38,079 nt of DNA from Blastococcus sp. CCUG 61487 (GCF_005222955.1 NZ_LWUA01000271.1:340-38418), one strand, 5' to 3'. Shown: positions 1 to 9,215, numbered from the stretch's first letter. The notes: generated from the letters alone by a model not told the origin. A program made the numbers and translations.

Positions 1-161
1 CGCTGGCCGACGCCGTCGTCGCCCGGGCGACGGAGCTGCACGGCTACGACGTGCCCTGCGTGCTGGTGATCCCGGTGGCCGACGGCAATCCGGACTACCT
101 GCGGTGGGTCGTCGAGGAGACGCGGAGCCCGGCGGCGGACGGACACCCCCGTTCGGGTTGA
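1..161 (+). CDS. cutA: CutA divalent-cation tolerance protein, C-terminal part
   Basis: The 5' end lies outside the window; the reading frame begins at base 3 and stops at TGA 159-161, giving 52 residues. The stretch HGYDVPCVLVIPVADGNPDY followed by LRWV matches the conserved C-terminal strand and helix of CutA (typically H.YEVP....P...GNP.YL.W). CutA is a small trimeric ferredoxin-like-fold protein linked to copper tolerance; its biochemical role in actinobacteria is unclear. The last residues (SPAADGHPRSG) are a non-conserved tail. The next gene on this strand begins about 90 bases downstream. Confidence 0.8.
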   Translation, partial: LADAVVARATELHGYDVPCVLVIPVADGNPDYLRWVVEETRSPAADGHPRSG

Positions 162-251
162 TTGCCCGCCGGCTGCCTGAGCCGGACCGCACCGATGCCG
201 ATGGAGGGACCACGGACGCCGTCGAGGGCGTCCACGGCAGCCGGAGGAATC

Positions 252-2009
252 GTGCGACCACGCCCGGGCGGTGACGACCCGTCCCTCGCCGCGCCCCGGC
301 GCGACCGCGACGACGCGCGGGACGCCGCCCTGGTGGCCTCGGTCCTGGACGCCCTGCCCTCGCCGACGGTCCTCATCGACGGCGACGGCACGATGCTGCT
401 CACCAACTCCGCGTGGGACTCGATGGCCGACGCCGTCGGCGACGACCTCCTGATCCGGGTCGGCGGCAACTACTTCGCGATGGCGCTGAACATGAAGGAC
501 GACGACGTCAACCGCGCGCTCATCGCCGACCTCGGCCGGCTCTCGAGGGGTGAGCGGCGACGGGTGTCGACCGACTACGCGCTGCCCCACAGCGGCGGGG
601 TCATCTGGTTCCACCTGGAGGCCAGCCCGGTCGGGCGGAGCGGGCGGATCGTCATCACCCACACCGATGTGACCGCCCGCGTGCTGGCCGAGCGGGCGTC
701 GTCCTGGCGGGCCCGGCACGACCACCTCACCGGTCTGCCCAACCGGGCGCACCTGCACGAGCTCATCGACGCGGAGCTGCAGCGGCCCGAGCGGCCGCGG
801 CTGGCGGTCCTCTTCCTGGACGTCGACGGGTTCAAGGACGTCAACGACTCACTGAGCCACGACGTCGGCGACGAGCTGCTGCGGGAGCTGGCCGGCCGGC
901 TCACGCAGAGCACCCGCGCCGAGGACACCGTCGGGCGGCTGGGCGGCGACGAGTTCGTCGTCCTGTGCCGGGACTGCGACCCCGAGGACGCCGAGCTGCT
1001 GGCGGGGCGCTTCCAGGCGACGTTCGACCGGCCGTTCCAGCTCGGTGCGCACACGGTGCGGCTCAGCGCCAGCATCGGCATCGCCGTCGTCGACGGCTCG
1101 GGCGGGCCGGAGCTCCGCTCGACCGATCTGGTCCGCGACGCCGACCTGGCCATGTACGCGGCCAAGGAGGCCGGCCGCAACCGGGTCCGCCACTTCACCC
1201 CGGACCTCCGGTCGGCCGTGCAGCAGAAGGTGCAGCTCGCCGCGGAGCTCCGGGGCGCCATCGACGGCGACCAGCTCGTCCTGCACTACCAGCCGATCAG
1301 GCACCTGCAGTCCGGCGAGTTCAGCGGGGTGGAGGCGCTGGTCCGCTGGCAGCACCCGGAGCGCGGTCTGCTGCCGCCCTCGGAGTTCGTGGCCCTGGCC
1401 GAGCAGCACGAACTGATCGTGCCGCTGACCCGGTGGGTGCTCGCGACCGCGACCCGTCAGGCGGCCGCCTGGGACGCGGCCGGGCTGCCGCTGGTCGTCG
1501 GCGTCAACATCAGCGCGCACCACTTCGCCGCCGGCACGCTGCAGGACGACGTCGCCGCGGCGCTGGAGGAGGCCGGCCTGCCGCCGGAGCGGCTGGTGCT
1601 GGAGCTCACCGAGACCAGCGTCGCCGAGGACCCGGAGCGGGCCGCCGCCCAGTTCGCCGGGCTGCGCAGGTCCGGCGTCGAGGTGTCGATCGACGACTTC
1701 GGCCAGGGCTTCTCCTCGCTCAGCCAGCTCATCTCGCTCCCCGTGGGCATGCTGAAGATCGACCGCAGCCTGGTGGTCGGCGCCGACGGCCCCACGAGCG
1801 CGGGGGCGGCCGCGATCGCCGCCGTCGTCGGCCTCGCCTCGGCGTTCGGGATGCGCACCCTCGCAGAGGGGGTGGAGACCGCCGAGCAGCTCGCCGTCGC
1901 CACCGAGCTCGGCTGCGCGTTCGCGCAGGGCTACCACCTCGCCCGGCCGATGCCGGCCGACCAGCTGGTGGAGTGGATGCACGCCCGGGAGCTGGTCCGC
2001 ACGTCCTGA
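252..2009 (+). CDS. PAS-GGDEF-EAL cyclic-di-GMP turnover protein
   Basis: A 585-residue protein predicted both to make and to hydrolyse c-di-GMP. From the N terminus: a PAS-like sensor (about 25-140), a GGDEF domain (about 155-310) and an EAL domain (about 325-575). No membrane segment is evident, so it is probably cytosolic. GGDEF is intact at 231-235, and an RAED motif sits exactly five residues before it, matching the RxxD inhibitory I-site. The EAL motif is intact at 361-363. The other phosphodiesterase signatures are present as NISA, LELTET, DDFGQGFSSL, LKIDR, EGVET and QGYHLARPM. GTG 252 is chosen because GGAGGA lies at 243-248; upstream in-frame TTG 162 and ATG 195/201 would only add non-conserved residues. 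Which activity dominates cannot be told from sequence. Confidence 0.9.
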   Translation: MRPRPGGDDPSLAAPRRDRDDARDAALVASVLDALPSPTVLIDGDGTMLLTNSAWDSMADAVGDDLLIRVGGNYFAMALNMKDDDVNRALIADLGRLSRGERRRVSTDYALPHSGGVIWFHLEASPVGRSGRIVITHTDVTARVLAERASSWRARHDHLTGLPNRAHLHELIDAELQRPERPRLAVLFLDVDGFKDVNDSLSHDVGDELLRELAGRLTQSTRAEDTVGRLGGDEFVVLCRDCDPEDAELLAGRFQATFDRPFQLGAHTVRLSASIGIAVVDGSGGPELRSTDLVRDADLAMYAAKEAGRNRVRHFTPDLRSAVQQKVQLAAELRGAIDGDQLVLHYQPIRHLQSGEFSGVEALVRWQHPERGLLPPSEFVALAEQHELIVPLTRWVLATATRQAAAWDAAGLPLVVGVNISAHHFAAGTLQDDVAAALEEAGLPPERLVLELTETSVAEDPERAAAQFAGLRRSGVEVSIDDFGQGFSSLSQLISLPVGMLKIDRSLVVGADGPTSAGAAAIAAVVGLASAFGMRTLAEGVETAEQLAVATELGCAFAQGYHLARPMPADQLVEWMHARELVRTS

Positions 2010-2020
2010 ACGGCCGGCCG

Positions 2021-2323
2021 TCAGCCGGGTTCGCCCCGGGCCTTGCGGCGCACGATGATCACGATGTCGACGGCCGCCACGAGGGCGAAGAAGAGCAGCA
2101 CGAACGACGGCCAGACCGGTAGGTCGGTGAGCAGCCAGCCGATCCCGCCACCCATGCAGACGAGCAGGCCGAAGGTGGCGAGGATCAGCCGCAGGGTCAG
2201 CGCGGACTGGGCCGGTGGCGCACCGGCGAAGCCCGCCGTCGGATCGTGGTAGTCGGGAAGGCCGCGCTCGTAGTCCTCACGCGTGCGGCCTGACCTGTCA
2301 GGTCGTTCACGGGGCTCGCTCAT
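2021..2323 (-). CDS. Small two-helix membrane protein of unknown function
   Basis: 100 residues from ATG at 2323. The first 40 residues are polar ([21 protein letters not shown] region), followed by two hydrophobic segments at about 43-65 and 70-91 and a short basic tail (RRKARGEPG), so both ends are probably cytoplasmic. An open frame continues upstream to 2533 but overlaps prfB antisense, so the ATG at 2323 is preferred. A TAGGCA hexamer on this strand (2332-2337) lies 8 nt before the ATG and suggests a leaderless message. The gene is divergent from prfB and convergent with the GGDEF-EAL gene, with 11 bases between their stops. I recognise no named family. Confidence 0.7.
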   Translation of the reverse strand: MSEPRERPDRSGRTREDYERGLPDYHDPTAGFAGAPPAQSALTLRLILATFGLLVCMGGGIGWLLTDLPVWPSFVLLFFALVAAVDIVIIVRRKARGEPG

Positions 2324-2355
2324 GCCACGGATGCCTACCCCTCGCGGTCGCGCAC

Positions 2356-2361
2356 TACCCT
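2356..2361 (+). promoter_or_regulatory. -10 element of prfB (leaderless)
   Basis: TACCCT ends 8 nt before the GTG start of prfB, so transcription would begin at or next to the start codon. No Shine-Dalgarno sequence is visible and the -35 is poor, as is common in actinobacteria. Confidence 0.5.
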
Positions 2362-2369
2362 GGCTAGCC

Positions 2370-3479
2370 GTGGCCGCTGACTTCTCCGTCGCACTCGACG
2401 AGCTCAACACGACCCTGGAGTCGATCGAGGCCGTCCTGGACGTCGACGACCTCCGGCGGGAGATCGCCGAGCTCGAGCAGCAGGCCGCGGCCCCCGACCT
2501 CTGGAACGACGTCGAGGCCGCCCAGGCGCTCACCTCCCGGCTGTCCTACCTGCAGGGCACGCTGCGCCGGGTGGAGGAGCTGCGCACCCGGCTGGACGAC
2601 GTCGCGCTCATGCACGAGATGGCGGCGGACGAGGGCGACGACGCGACCCTCGCCGAGACCGAGAGCGAGCTGGAGAGCATCCGGTCGGTCGTCGACGAGC
2701 TCGAGGTGCGCACCCTGCTCAACGGCGAGTACGACTCGCGCGAGGCGCTGGTGACCATCCGCGCGGAGGCCGGAGGTGTCGACGCCGCCGACTTCGCCGA
2801 CATGCTCATGCGCATGTACCTGCGCTGGGCGGAGCGGCACAAGTACCCCACCGAGGTGCTCGACGTCAGCTACGCCGAGGAGGCCGGCATCAAGTCGGCG
2901 ACCTTCGCGGTCAAGGTCCCCTACGCCTACGGCACGCTCTCGGTGGAGCAGGGCACCCACCGCCTGGTGCGCATCTCGCCGTTCGACAACCAGGGGCGCC
3001 GGCAGACGTCGTTCGCCGGGGTCGAGGTGCTGCCCGTCGTCGAGCAGACCGACCACGTGGACATCCCGGAGAACGAGATCAAGGTCGACGTCTTCCGGTC
3101 GTCGGGGCCCGGCGGGCAGAGCGTGAACACCACCGACTCCGCCGTCCGGATGACCCACATCCCCACCGGCATCGTGGTGTCCTGCCAGAACGAGAAGAGC
3201 CAGATCCAGAACCGCGCCGCCGCGCTGAAGGTGCTGCAGGCCCGGCTGCTCGTCGTCCGCCAGCAGGAGCAGCGGGCCGAGATGGACGCGCTCAAGGGGG
3301 AGGGGAGCAGCTGGGGCAACCAGATGCGCTCCTACGTGCTGCACCCGTACCAGATGGTCAAGGACCTGCGGACCGAGCACGAGACCGGCAACACCGCGGC
3401 CGTGCTGGACGGCGAGATCGACGCGTTCATCGAGGCCGGAATCCGCTGGCGCCGTCAGCAGGAGGCCCCCGCAGCCTGA
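2370..3479 (+). CDS. prfB: Peptide chain release factor 2
   Basis: 369 residues, the usual RF2 length. It recognises UGA/UAA stop codons and triggers peptide release on the ribosome. The RF2-specific tripeptide SPF is at 203-205 ([15 protein letters not shown]) and the catalytic GGQ at 248-250 ([16 protein letters not shown]). GTG 2370 starts the conserved N terminus ([11 protein letters not shown]). The longer frame from 2283 overlaps the divergent membrane-protein gene and has no conserved sequence. The gene is read in a single frame, without the autoregulatory +1 frameshift at an early UGA found in many other bacteria. ftsE follows 168 bases downstream with its own promoter. Confidence 0.97.
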   Translation: MAADFSVALDELNTTLESIEAVLDVDDLRREIAELEQQAAAPDLWNDVEAAQALTSRLSYLQGTLRRVEELRTRLDDVALMHEMAADEGDDATLAETESELESIRSVVDELEVRTLLNGEYDSREALVTIRAEAGGVDAADFADMLMRMYLRWAERHKYPTEVLDVSYAEEAGIKSATFAVKVPYAYGTLSVEQGTHRLVRISPFDNQGRRQTSFAGVEVLPVVEQTDHVDIPENEIKVDVFRSSGPGGQSVNTTDSAVRMTHIPTGIVVSCQNEKSQIQNRAAALKVLQARLLVVRQQEQRAEMDALKGEGSSWGNQMRSYVLHPYQMVKDLRTEHETGNTAAVLDGEIDAFIEAGIRWRRQQEAPAA

Positions 3480-3633
3480 GGCTGTAGGGGAGGTCACTCC
3501 GGAGCGCTATCCGGCCCCGATCTCGACCCTGCGTGACGGGTGTCCTGGGCGGATGCGCGAGGGCGGTCACGGACGGCGAGAACGAGCCTGGCGAGTTCCG
3601 TGGCGAACGCCCGGTCGAGAGCCTCGTTGCTAG

Positions 3634-3639
3634 TACCGT
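3634..3639 (+). promoter_or_regulatory. -10 element of ftsE (leaderless)
   Basis: TACCGT lies 8 nt before GTG 3648 and no Shine-Dalgarno sequence is visible. The rest of the 168-base gap after prfB holds only a weak 5-bp inverted repeat (CCGGA/TCCGG near 3500) and no credible gene. Confidence 0.5.
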
Positions 3640-3647
3640 GGCGCCTC

Positions 3648-4337
<690 letters not shown>

Positions 4338-4385
4338 CCGCCGGCCGCTGACCCGGGCCGCTCCGAACTCCACGACAGGGAATCC

Positions 4386-5270
4386 ATGCGCGTCAACTTC
4401 GTGCTCTCCGAGGTGGCCACCGGGCTGCGTCGCAACCTCACCATGACGGTCGCGATGATCCTGACGACGGCCATCTCGCTCGGTCTCATGGGCACCGGCC
4501 TGCTCATCGCCGGGATGATCTCCGACATGAAGGAGATCTACTACGACAAGGTGCAGGTCTCCATCTTCCTCGACGACGCCGTCACCGAGGAGCAGCGCGC
4601 GGCCATCCAGACGCAGCTGGACTCCTCCGACGAGGTCAAGGGCTACATCTACGAGACCAAGGAAGAGGCCTACGAGCGCTTCCAGCAGCAGTTCAGCCAG
4701 CAGCCCGAGCTGGTGCGCAACACCCCGCCGGACGCGCTGCCGGAGAGCTTCCGCGTCGAGCTGGTCAACCCCGAGCGCTACCCGGTCATCGCCGAGCAGT
4801 TCCCCAACGGCGAGAACGGCGTCGACCAGGTACGCGACGAGGGCGACTTCCTCGACCGGCTGTTCAGCCTGCTCAACGGCGCGCGCAACGCCACGATCGC
4901 CGTCGCCGTCGTCCAGGCGCTGGCCGCGCTGCTGCTGATCTCCAACACCATCCAGCTCGCCGCGTTCAACCGCCGCAACGAGACCAACATCATGCGGCTG
5001 GTCGGCGCCTCGCGCTGGTACACCCAGCTGCCGTTCATCCTCGAGGCGGCGCTCGCCGGGCTGATCGGCGCCCTGCTGGCCATCGGCGGGCTGGTGCTCA
5101 CCAAGATCCTCTTCGTCGACAGGACGCTGGAGAGCCCGATCAAGGCCGGCATCATCCCGCCGGTCGACTGGGGCCAGATCGCCCTGATCAGCCCGGTCAT
5201 CGCCGGCGCCGGCGTGGGCCTGGCCGGTATCGCCGCCTACGTGACGCTGCGCCTGTACGTGCGGCTCTAG
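4386..5270 (+). CDS. ftsX: Cell-division membrane protein FtsX
   Basis: 294 residues and the membrane partner of FtsE. The topology is typical: a first membrane helix at about 20-45, a large extracellular domain (about 46-170) that in this family contacts a cell-wall hydrolase (RipC in mycobacteria), then three helices forming the FtsX permease domain (segments around AVAVVQALAALLLI, LPFILEAALAGLIGALLAI and ALISPVIAGAGVGLAGIAAY). The conserved RRNETNIMRLVGAS cytoplasmic coupling loop is present. An ACAGGGA sequence lies just before ATG 4386. A perfect 21-bp hairpin begins 11 bases after the stop. Confidence 0.96.
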   Translation: MRVNFVLSEVATGLRRNLTMTVAMILTTAISLGLMGTGLLIAGMISDMKEIYYDKVQVSIFLDDAVTEEQRAAIQTQLDSSDEVKGYIYETKEEAYERFQQQFSQQPELVRNTPPDALPESFRVELVNPERYPVIAEQFPNGENGVDQVRDEGDFLDRLFSLLNGARNATIAVAVVQALAALLLISNTIQLAAFNRRNETNIMRLVGASRWYTQLPFILEAALAGLIGALLAIGGLVLTKILFVDRTLESPIKAGIIPPVDWGQIALISPVIAGAGVGLAGIAAYVTLRLYVRL

Positions 5271-5280
5271 CTCCGGGTGG

Positions 5281-5334
5281 CTTCTGCGATCTCGTGGCCG
5301 TCCGGTGCGCTACGGCCACGAGATCGCAGAAGTC
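5281..5334. repeat. 54-bp palindromic repeat, copy 1 (terminator-like)
   Basis: Two perfectly complementary 21-nt arms (5281-5301 and 5312-5332) flank a 10-nt loop; the outer part of the left arm reads CTTCTGCGATCTCGTGGCC. With a G-T wobble the stem extends outward to 5278/5335 and takes in the stop codon of the minus-strand gene. It lies between the convergent ftsX and nuclease-like genes, so it could act as a two-way terminator, though it has no T tract. A second copy in the same orientation begins 1001 bases further on, identical at 44 of 54 aligned bases with no gap. Confidence 0.9.
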
Positions 5335-6217
5335 AGCGCCCCAGCGCCCGGCGGACGGCGTCGACGACCTCCTGCGGACGCCCGATCACGTCGGCCGACG
5401 TGAAGCGCAGCACCGTCCACCCCGCCAGCACCAGCCGGTTCTGCCGCCGCAGATCGCGGACGAAGACCGAGCGCTCGCGGTGCACGTCGCCGTCGAACTC
5501 GACCAGCACCTTGCGGTCGGGCCACGCCAGATCGCCGAAGCCGATCTGGCGGCCCTGATCGTCGAGGGCGCGGAACTGCAGGGTCGGCCGCGGTAGCCCG
5601 GCTGCATGCAGCAGCCAGCGCACGATCGATTCCATGGGTGAGTCCACGTGTGGGTCCGCCACCGCGAGCACCTCTCGTGCCCGCACACTTCCACGGGGGA
5701 TCGGTGCACGGGCGAGGGCCTGCTCGAGCTCGGCGGGCACGCACAGCGCCTGGAGCAGCTGGTCGGTGACGGCGAGCAGCCGGTCCGGTGGCAGCACCGC
5801 CGCGAGGTCACGCCAGGTACGGGCCGGCGTCGTCACGGCCACGCCCCACCGCCGCTCGACGTCCTCAGGTCCGAGGGGTGAACGGTGGAGGCGACGGTCC
5901 CGTCTGTTGCGGGCCCGCGAACCCGGCGGAACCGTCAGGTGGACCGGGCCGTCGCTGCCCGCCATGGGGATCTGCACCCTCCAGAGCGCGGCGGCGGTGT
6001 GGTGGCTGACGACGGTTCCGGCCGGCGCAGTGGCGAGGATCGCGAGCAGACGGGTGCGCAGATCCGCGACCTGCGCCCGCGGCAGGTAGGTGTCGCGCGA
6101 CAGCCGGGTGATCTCGGCGTGGCGCAACTGCCAGTCGGAGATGCCGGCGTCCCGGGCGGCACGCCGGGTGCTGGGCGTGTGCAGCCGCGGGGGAACGGGA
6201 CGGCTCGACACCGGCAC
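5333..6217 (-). CDS. AbiEi-like winged-helix plus DUF559 (Vsr-like, PD-(D/E)XK) protein
   Basis: About 294 residues if GTG 6217 is the start (GTG 6211 is equally possible; neither has a clear ribosome site). The N-terminal part resembles the AbiEi antitoxin-like wing domain of many actinobacterial proteins (ARDAGISDWQLRHAEITRLS, then SHHTAAALWR). The C-terminal 100 residues match DUF559: candidate nuclease residues are E196 (PMESIVR), D229 (GFGDLAWP) and E240/D242 (VLVEFDG), followed by RRQNRLVLAGWTVLRFT. Nuclease activity is inferred and has not generally been shown for this family. The gene stands alone between copies of one 54-bp palindromic repeat and is divergent from smpB. It has no adjacent toxin partner. 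Confidence 0.75.
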   Translation of the reverse strand: MPVSSRPVPPRLHTPSTRRAARDAGISDWQLRHAEITRLSRDTYLPRAQVADLRTRLLAILATAPAGTVVSHHTAAALWRVQIPMAGSDGPVHLTVPPGSRARNRRDRRLHRSPLGPEDVERRWGVAVTTPARTWRDLAAVLPPDRLLAVTDQLLQALCVPAELEQALARAPIPRGSVRAREVLAVADPHVDSPMESIVRWLLHAAGLPRPTLQFRALDDQGRQIGFGDLAWPDRKVLVEFDGDVHRERSVFVRDLRRQNRLVLAGWTVLRFTSADVIGRPQEVVDAVRRALGR

Positions 6218-6281
6218 AGCCTGCAGTGCGCAGGCGCGGGCCCGTGCCCGTCGTCCACAGGCCGAGCGGCGGCCGCGGTCA

Positions 6282-6335
6282 CTTCTGCGGTCTCGTGGCC
6301 GTCCAGGTCCGCATGACCACGGGATCGCAGAAGTC
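6282..6335. repeat. 54-bp palindromic repeat, copy 2
   Basis: Arms 6281-6298 and 6317-6334 are complementary over 18 bp with two G-T wobbles. The loop is 18 nt and differs from copy 1, while the outer arms are almost unchanged. This copy is in the divergent promoter region of smpB and the nuclease-like gene. It ends 10 bases before the smpB -10 element, so it covers the -35 region and cannot simply be a terminator for either neighbour. Confidence 0.85.
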
Positions 6336-6344
6336 GGGCGTCGG

Positions 6345-6350
6345 TAACCT
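6345..6350 (+). promoter_or_regulatory. -10 element of smpB (leaderless)
   Basis: TAACCT lies 6 nt before ATG 6357. There is no Shine-Dalgarno sequence in the short gap, so a leaderless message is likely. Confidence 0.55.
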
Positions 6351-6356
6351 GGGCGC

Positions 6357-6833
6357 ATGCCGCGGGAACAGGGGCGCAAGCTCATCGCCCAGAACAAGAA
6401 GGCGCGGCACGACTACTCGGTCCTCGACACCTACGAGGTGGGCCTGGTGCTCACCGGCACCGAGGTGAAGAGCCTGCGTGCCGGCCGGGTCTCGCTCGTC
6501 GACGGGTTCGCCTCGATCGACGACGGCGAGGTGTGGCTGCACAACGTGCACATCGCCGAGTACATGGAGGGGACGTGGACCAACCACGCCCCGCGGCGCA
6601 AGCGCAAGGTGCTCATGCACCGCGCGGAGATCGACAAGCTGATCGGCAAGACCAAGGAGGGCGGGCTCACGCTCGTCCCGCTGGACCTGTACTTCAAGGA
6701 CGGCAAGGTCAAGGCCACCCTCGCGCTGGCGAAGGGCAAGAAGTCCTACGACAAGCGGGCCGACCTGGCCGAGCGGGACTCCCGCCGCGAGATCCAGCGG
6801 GCCTTCGGCCGGTACGTGAAGGGTCGGCGCTGA
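6357..6833 (+). CDS. smpB: SsrA-binding protein SmpB
   Basis: 158 residues. SmpB binds tmRNA and carries it to stalled ribosomes for trans-translation. Family motifs are all present: [20 protein letters not shown] then [29 protein letters not shown], and the C-terminal tail [20 protein letters not shown], which becomes helical in the mRNA channel. Its RNA partner ssrA is on the same strand about 7 kb downstream (13783-14155). Placement just after ftsX is standard in actinobacteria; here the repeat-bracketed nuclease-like gene separates the two. Confidence 0.98.
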   Translation: MPREQGRKLIAQNKKARHDYSVLDTYEVGLVLTGTEVKSLRAGRVSLVDGFASIDDGEVWLHNVHIAEYMEGTWTNHAPRRKRKVLMHRAEIDKLIGKTKEGGLTLVPLDLYFKDGKVKATLALAKGKKSYDKRADLAERDSRREIQRAFGRYVKGRR

Positions 6834-6865
6834 AAAGCTCTTGAGCCGCCGGTGAGACTCCTCCC

Positions 6866-7387
6866 GTGTGGATGACGTTCGAGCGGATGCCCGACCGGCG
6901 CCCGGTGGAGACGCTCGTCGAACGGGACGACGGCGTCGTGTTCGCCATGCGCGGGGCGGGTGGTGGTGCGGACCTGCCGCACGACCTGGTGCACGCCGTC
7001 GTCGAGACCGCCCTCCCGCTGGCGGACGGTGTCTGGGGCTGCGTCGCCGACGGCGTGCTCTGGGGCAGCATGCGGCACGTCTCGGGACGCCGGCCGCCGC
7101 ACTCCGCCGAGAAGTCCGACCGGCTCAAGCAGCAGCGGCGCGACGCGGTGATGCGGGCCGAGAACGTGGCCGACCTCGTCGGGCGGCTGGCGCGCGGCGA
7201 GCAGGTGCCCGGACACCTCGTCGCGGCCGCGGGCGTGCCCCGCGAGCGGATCGACGCCGCCGTCGAGGCGGTGCGGGACGCCGCCCGGCGGTGGGCCGCC
7301 CTCCCGGTGGGGGAGCGGTGGGTGGTCGAGTGGCCTCCGTCCCGCGAGCGCCCCCGCAGCCGCCCGGGAAGGACCCGCCTACGGTGA
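6866..7387 (+). CDS. Conserved actinobacterial protein of unknown function
   Basis: 173 residues from GTG 6866 (ATG 6872 is the alternative). The N-terminal half has a recurring pattern that I recall from other uncharacterised actinobacterial proteins: FERMP....VETLVERDDGV...., then LPHDLVHAVVE, and WGCVADGVLWGSMRHVSG. The C-terminal half is helical and charged. No catalytic motif, signal peptide or membrane segment is visible. It follows smpB by 32 bases and its stop codon overlaps the -10 element of the next gene. Confidence 0.65.
   Translation: MWMTFERMPDRRPVETLVERDDGVVFAMRGAGGGADLPHDLVHAVVETALPLADGVWGCVADGVLWGSMRHVSGRRPPHSAEKSDRLKQQRRDAVMRAENVADLVGRLARGEQVPGHLVAAAGVPRERIDAAVEAVRDAARRWAALPVGERWVVEWPPSRERPRSRPGRTRLR
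7380..7385 (+). promoter_or_regulatory. -10 element of the MDR oxidoreductase (leaderless)
   Basis: TACGGT lies 7 nt before ATG 7393. Its last T is the first base of the upstream gene's TGA stop (7385-7387). Confidence 0.5.
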
Positions 7388-7392
7388 GCCCC

Positions 7393-8316
7393 ATGCGGGG
7401 AGTGGCCTACGACAGGTTCGGTGACGACGACGTCCTGCAGGTGCGCGACGACCTGCCCGAGCCCCCGGTCGGGCCGGACACCGTGCTCGTGCGGGTGCGG
7501 GCCGCCGGGGTGAACCCGGTCGACCTGGCCATCCGCGCCGGCGGGCTCGCCTCCGCCTACCCGCACCACTTCCCGATCGTGCCCGGCTGGGACGTCGCCG
7601 GCACCGTCGAGGCGGTGGGCCCGGCCGTGGTCGCCTTCCGGCCCGGCGACGAGGTGTTCGGCTACGTCCGCCGCGACGACGTCCAGTGGGGGACGGCGGC
7701 CGAACTGGTGCCCGCGCCGCAGCGGTGCCTGGCGCGCAAGCCGGCGTCGCTCTCCTTCGCCGAGGCCGGCGCACTGCCGCTGGCCGGGCTGACCGCCTAC
7801 CAGGCGCTGACCGAGGCTCTCGACGTCGGCGAGGGGGACCGCGTCCTGGTCCACCGCGCCGCGGGCGGGGTCGGGTTCAACGCGGTGCAGATCGCCGTGG
7901 CTCTCGGCGCCCACGTGATCGGGACGGCGAGCCCGCGCAACCACGGCTTCCTGGAGGACGCCGGCTGCGCCGAGGTGCTCGACTACTCCGCCGGGCCGAT
8001 CAGCGCGCAGCTGTCCGAGCCCGTCGACGCGGTGCTCGACCTCGTCGGCGGGGCGACGCTCGCCGACGCGCCCGACCAGGTGCGCGACGTCGCCCGCATC
8101 GCGTCGGTCGTGTCCCCGCTGGTCAACGACATGGGCGGCCGGTACGTGTTCGTGCGGCCCGAGCAGCACGACCTGGAGGAGCTGGGCCGCATGGCCGACG
8201 CCGGCCAGCTGCGCGTCCCGATCGCGAAGGCCTTCCCGCTGGAGGAGCTCGTCGCGGCGCACCGGCTGGTGGGCGAGGGACACGTGCGCGGCAAGGTCGT
8301 GGTGACGCTCCCGTGA
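7393..8316 (+). CDS. NADP-dependent quinone-oxidoreductase-like MDR protein
   Basis: 307 residues of the medium-chain dehydrogenase/reductase superfamily. The GroES-like N-terminal half has GVNPVDLAIRAGG and VPGWDVAGTVEAVGP. The Rossmann half has the nucleotide loop RAAGGVGFNAVQIA followed by GAHVIGTAS. Zinc-ligand cysteines are absent, as expected for the quinone oxidoreductase group (QOR/zeta-crystallin-like), which reduces quinones or enones with NADPH. The substrate is unknown. ATG 7393 fits both the conserved N terminus and the -10 spacing; the long open frame upstream is antisense-free shadow of the previous gene. The stop overlaps the next start by 4 bases (GTGA), indicating a coupled pair. 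Confidence 0.88.
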   Translation: MRGVAYDRFGDDDVLQVRDDLPEPPVGPDTVLVRVRAAGVNPVDLAIRAGGLASAYPHHFPIVPGWDVAGTVEAVGPAVVAFRPGDEVFGYVRRDDVQWGTAAELVPAPQRCLARKPASLSFAEAGALPLAGLTAYQALTEALDVGEGDRVLVHRAAGGVGFNAVQIAVALGAHVIGTASPRNHGFLEDAGCAEVLDYSAGPISAQLSEPVDAVLDLVGGATLADAPDQVRDVARIASVVSPLVNDMGGRYVFVRPEQHDLEELGRMADAGQLRVPIAKAFPLEELVAAHRLVGEGHVRGKVVVTLP

Positions 8317-9215
8317 GCACGACGGTGCCGCCGGTCGACGACGCCGACGTCCCTCGGTTCTGGCGGGAGCTGGGGCTGCCCGGGCTCGTGGACGTGCACG
8401 TGCACTTCCTGCCCGAGCGGGTGCAGGCCAAGGTGTGGGAGTACTTCGGGCGGGCCCGCGACCACTACGGCACCGCGGCCTGGCCGATCACCTACCAGCT
8501 GCCCGTCGAGGACCGGCTCGCCGTCCTCGAGCGGCTGGGCGTGCGGGCGTTCACGACGCTGCCCTATCCGCACAAGCCGGGCATGGCGGCCTGGCTGAAC
8601 GAGTGGTCCGCCGAGTTCGCCTCCGGCCGTCCGCAGGTGCTGCAGTCGGCGACGTTCTACCCGGAGCCGGGCGCGGCCGGGTACGTCGACGAGGCGTTGG
8701 AGCGCGGTGCCCGCGTGTTCAAGGTGCACGTGCAGGTGGGCGCGTTCGACCCGCGCGACCGGCTGCTCGACGAGGTGTGGGCGCGCCTCGAGGAGACCGG
8801 CACCCCGGTGGTCATCCACTGCGGCTCCGGGCCGCTGGCCGGCGAGCACACCGGCCCGGTGCCGATACAGGGGCTGCTCGAGCGGTTCTCCCGGCTGCAG
8901 CTGGTGATCGCCCACCTCGGGATGCCGGAGTACCGCGAGTTCCTCGACCTGGCCGAGCGGTACGAGCGGGTGCACCTGGACACGACGATGTTTGCCACCG
9001 ACTTCACCGAGCGCGGGAGCAACGCCTTCGACCCCGCCGACCGGCCGCGGTTGTCGGACCTGCGGGGCAAGGTGCTGCTCGGCAGCGACTTCCCGTCGAT
9101 CCCGTACCCGTACGCCCACCAGCTCGAGGCGCTGCACCGGCTCGGGCTGGGCGAGGAGTGGCTGCGCGCCGTCCTCTGGGAGAACGGCGCCCGCCTGTTC
9201 GGTCTGGAGGCCTGA
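8313..9215 (+). CDS. Amidohydrolase (amidohydrolase-2 family)
   Basis: 300 residues. It is a TIM-barrel metal-dependent hydrolase or decarboxylase of the amidohydrolase-2 (PF04909-type) family. The metal-binding DVHVHF comes early in the protein, followed by VIHCGSGP, VIAHLGMPEYREF and the terminal metal Asp in LLGSDFPSIPYPY. The family includes decarboxylases and lactonases of aromatic breakdown; nothing here fixes the substrate. The GTG start overlaps the oxidoreductase stop by 4 bases and the stop overlaps the next ATG by 1 base, so these three genes form one translationally coupled operon. Confidence 0.88.
   Translation: MSTTVPPVDDADVPRFWRELGLPGLVDVHVHFLPERVQAKVWEYFGRARDHYGTAAWPITYQLPVEDRLAVLERLGVRAFTTLPYPHKPGMAAWLNEWSAEFASGRPQVLQSATFYPEPGAAGYVDEALERGARVFKVHVQVGAFDPRDRLLDEVWARLEETGTPVVIHCGSGPLAGEHTGPVPIQGLLERFSRLQLVIAHLGMPEYREFLDLAERYERVHLDTTMFATDFTERGSNAFDPADRPRLSDLRGKVLLGSDFPSIPYPYAHQLEALHRLGLGEEWLRAVLWENGARLFGLEA

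Noticed and set aside
2283-2369. Longer N terminus or programmed frameshift for prfB
   Set aside because: RF2 aligns from GTG 2370 in one uninterrupted frame; the upstream extension overlaps the divergent gene and shows no conserved residues or in-frame UGA with a slippery site.
3553-3633. 26-codon ORF between prfB and ftsE
   Set aside because: It has no ribosome site, an Arg-rich random composition, and ends just before the ftsE -10 element.
5333-6397. Extended start (354 residues) for the DUF559 gene
   Set aside because: The extra N terminus runs through copy 2 of the palindromic repeat and the smpB promoter, and is Arg-rich without family similarity.
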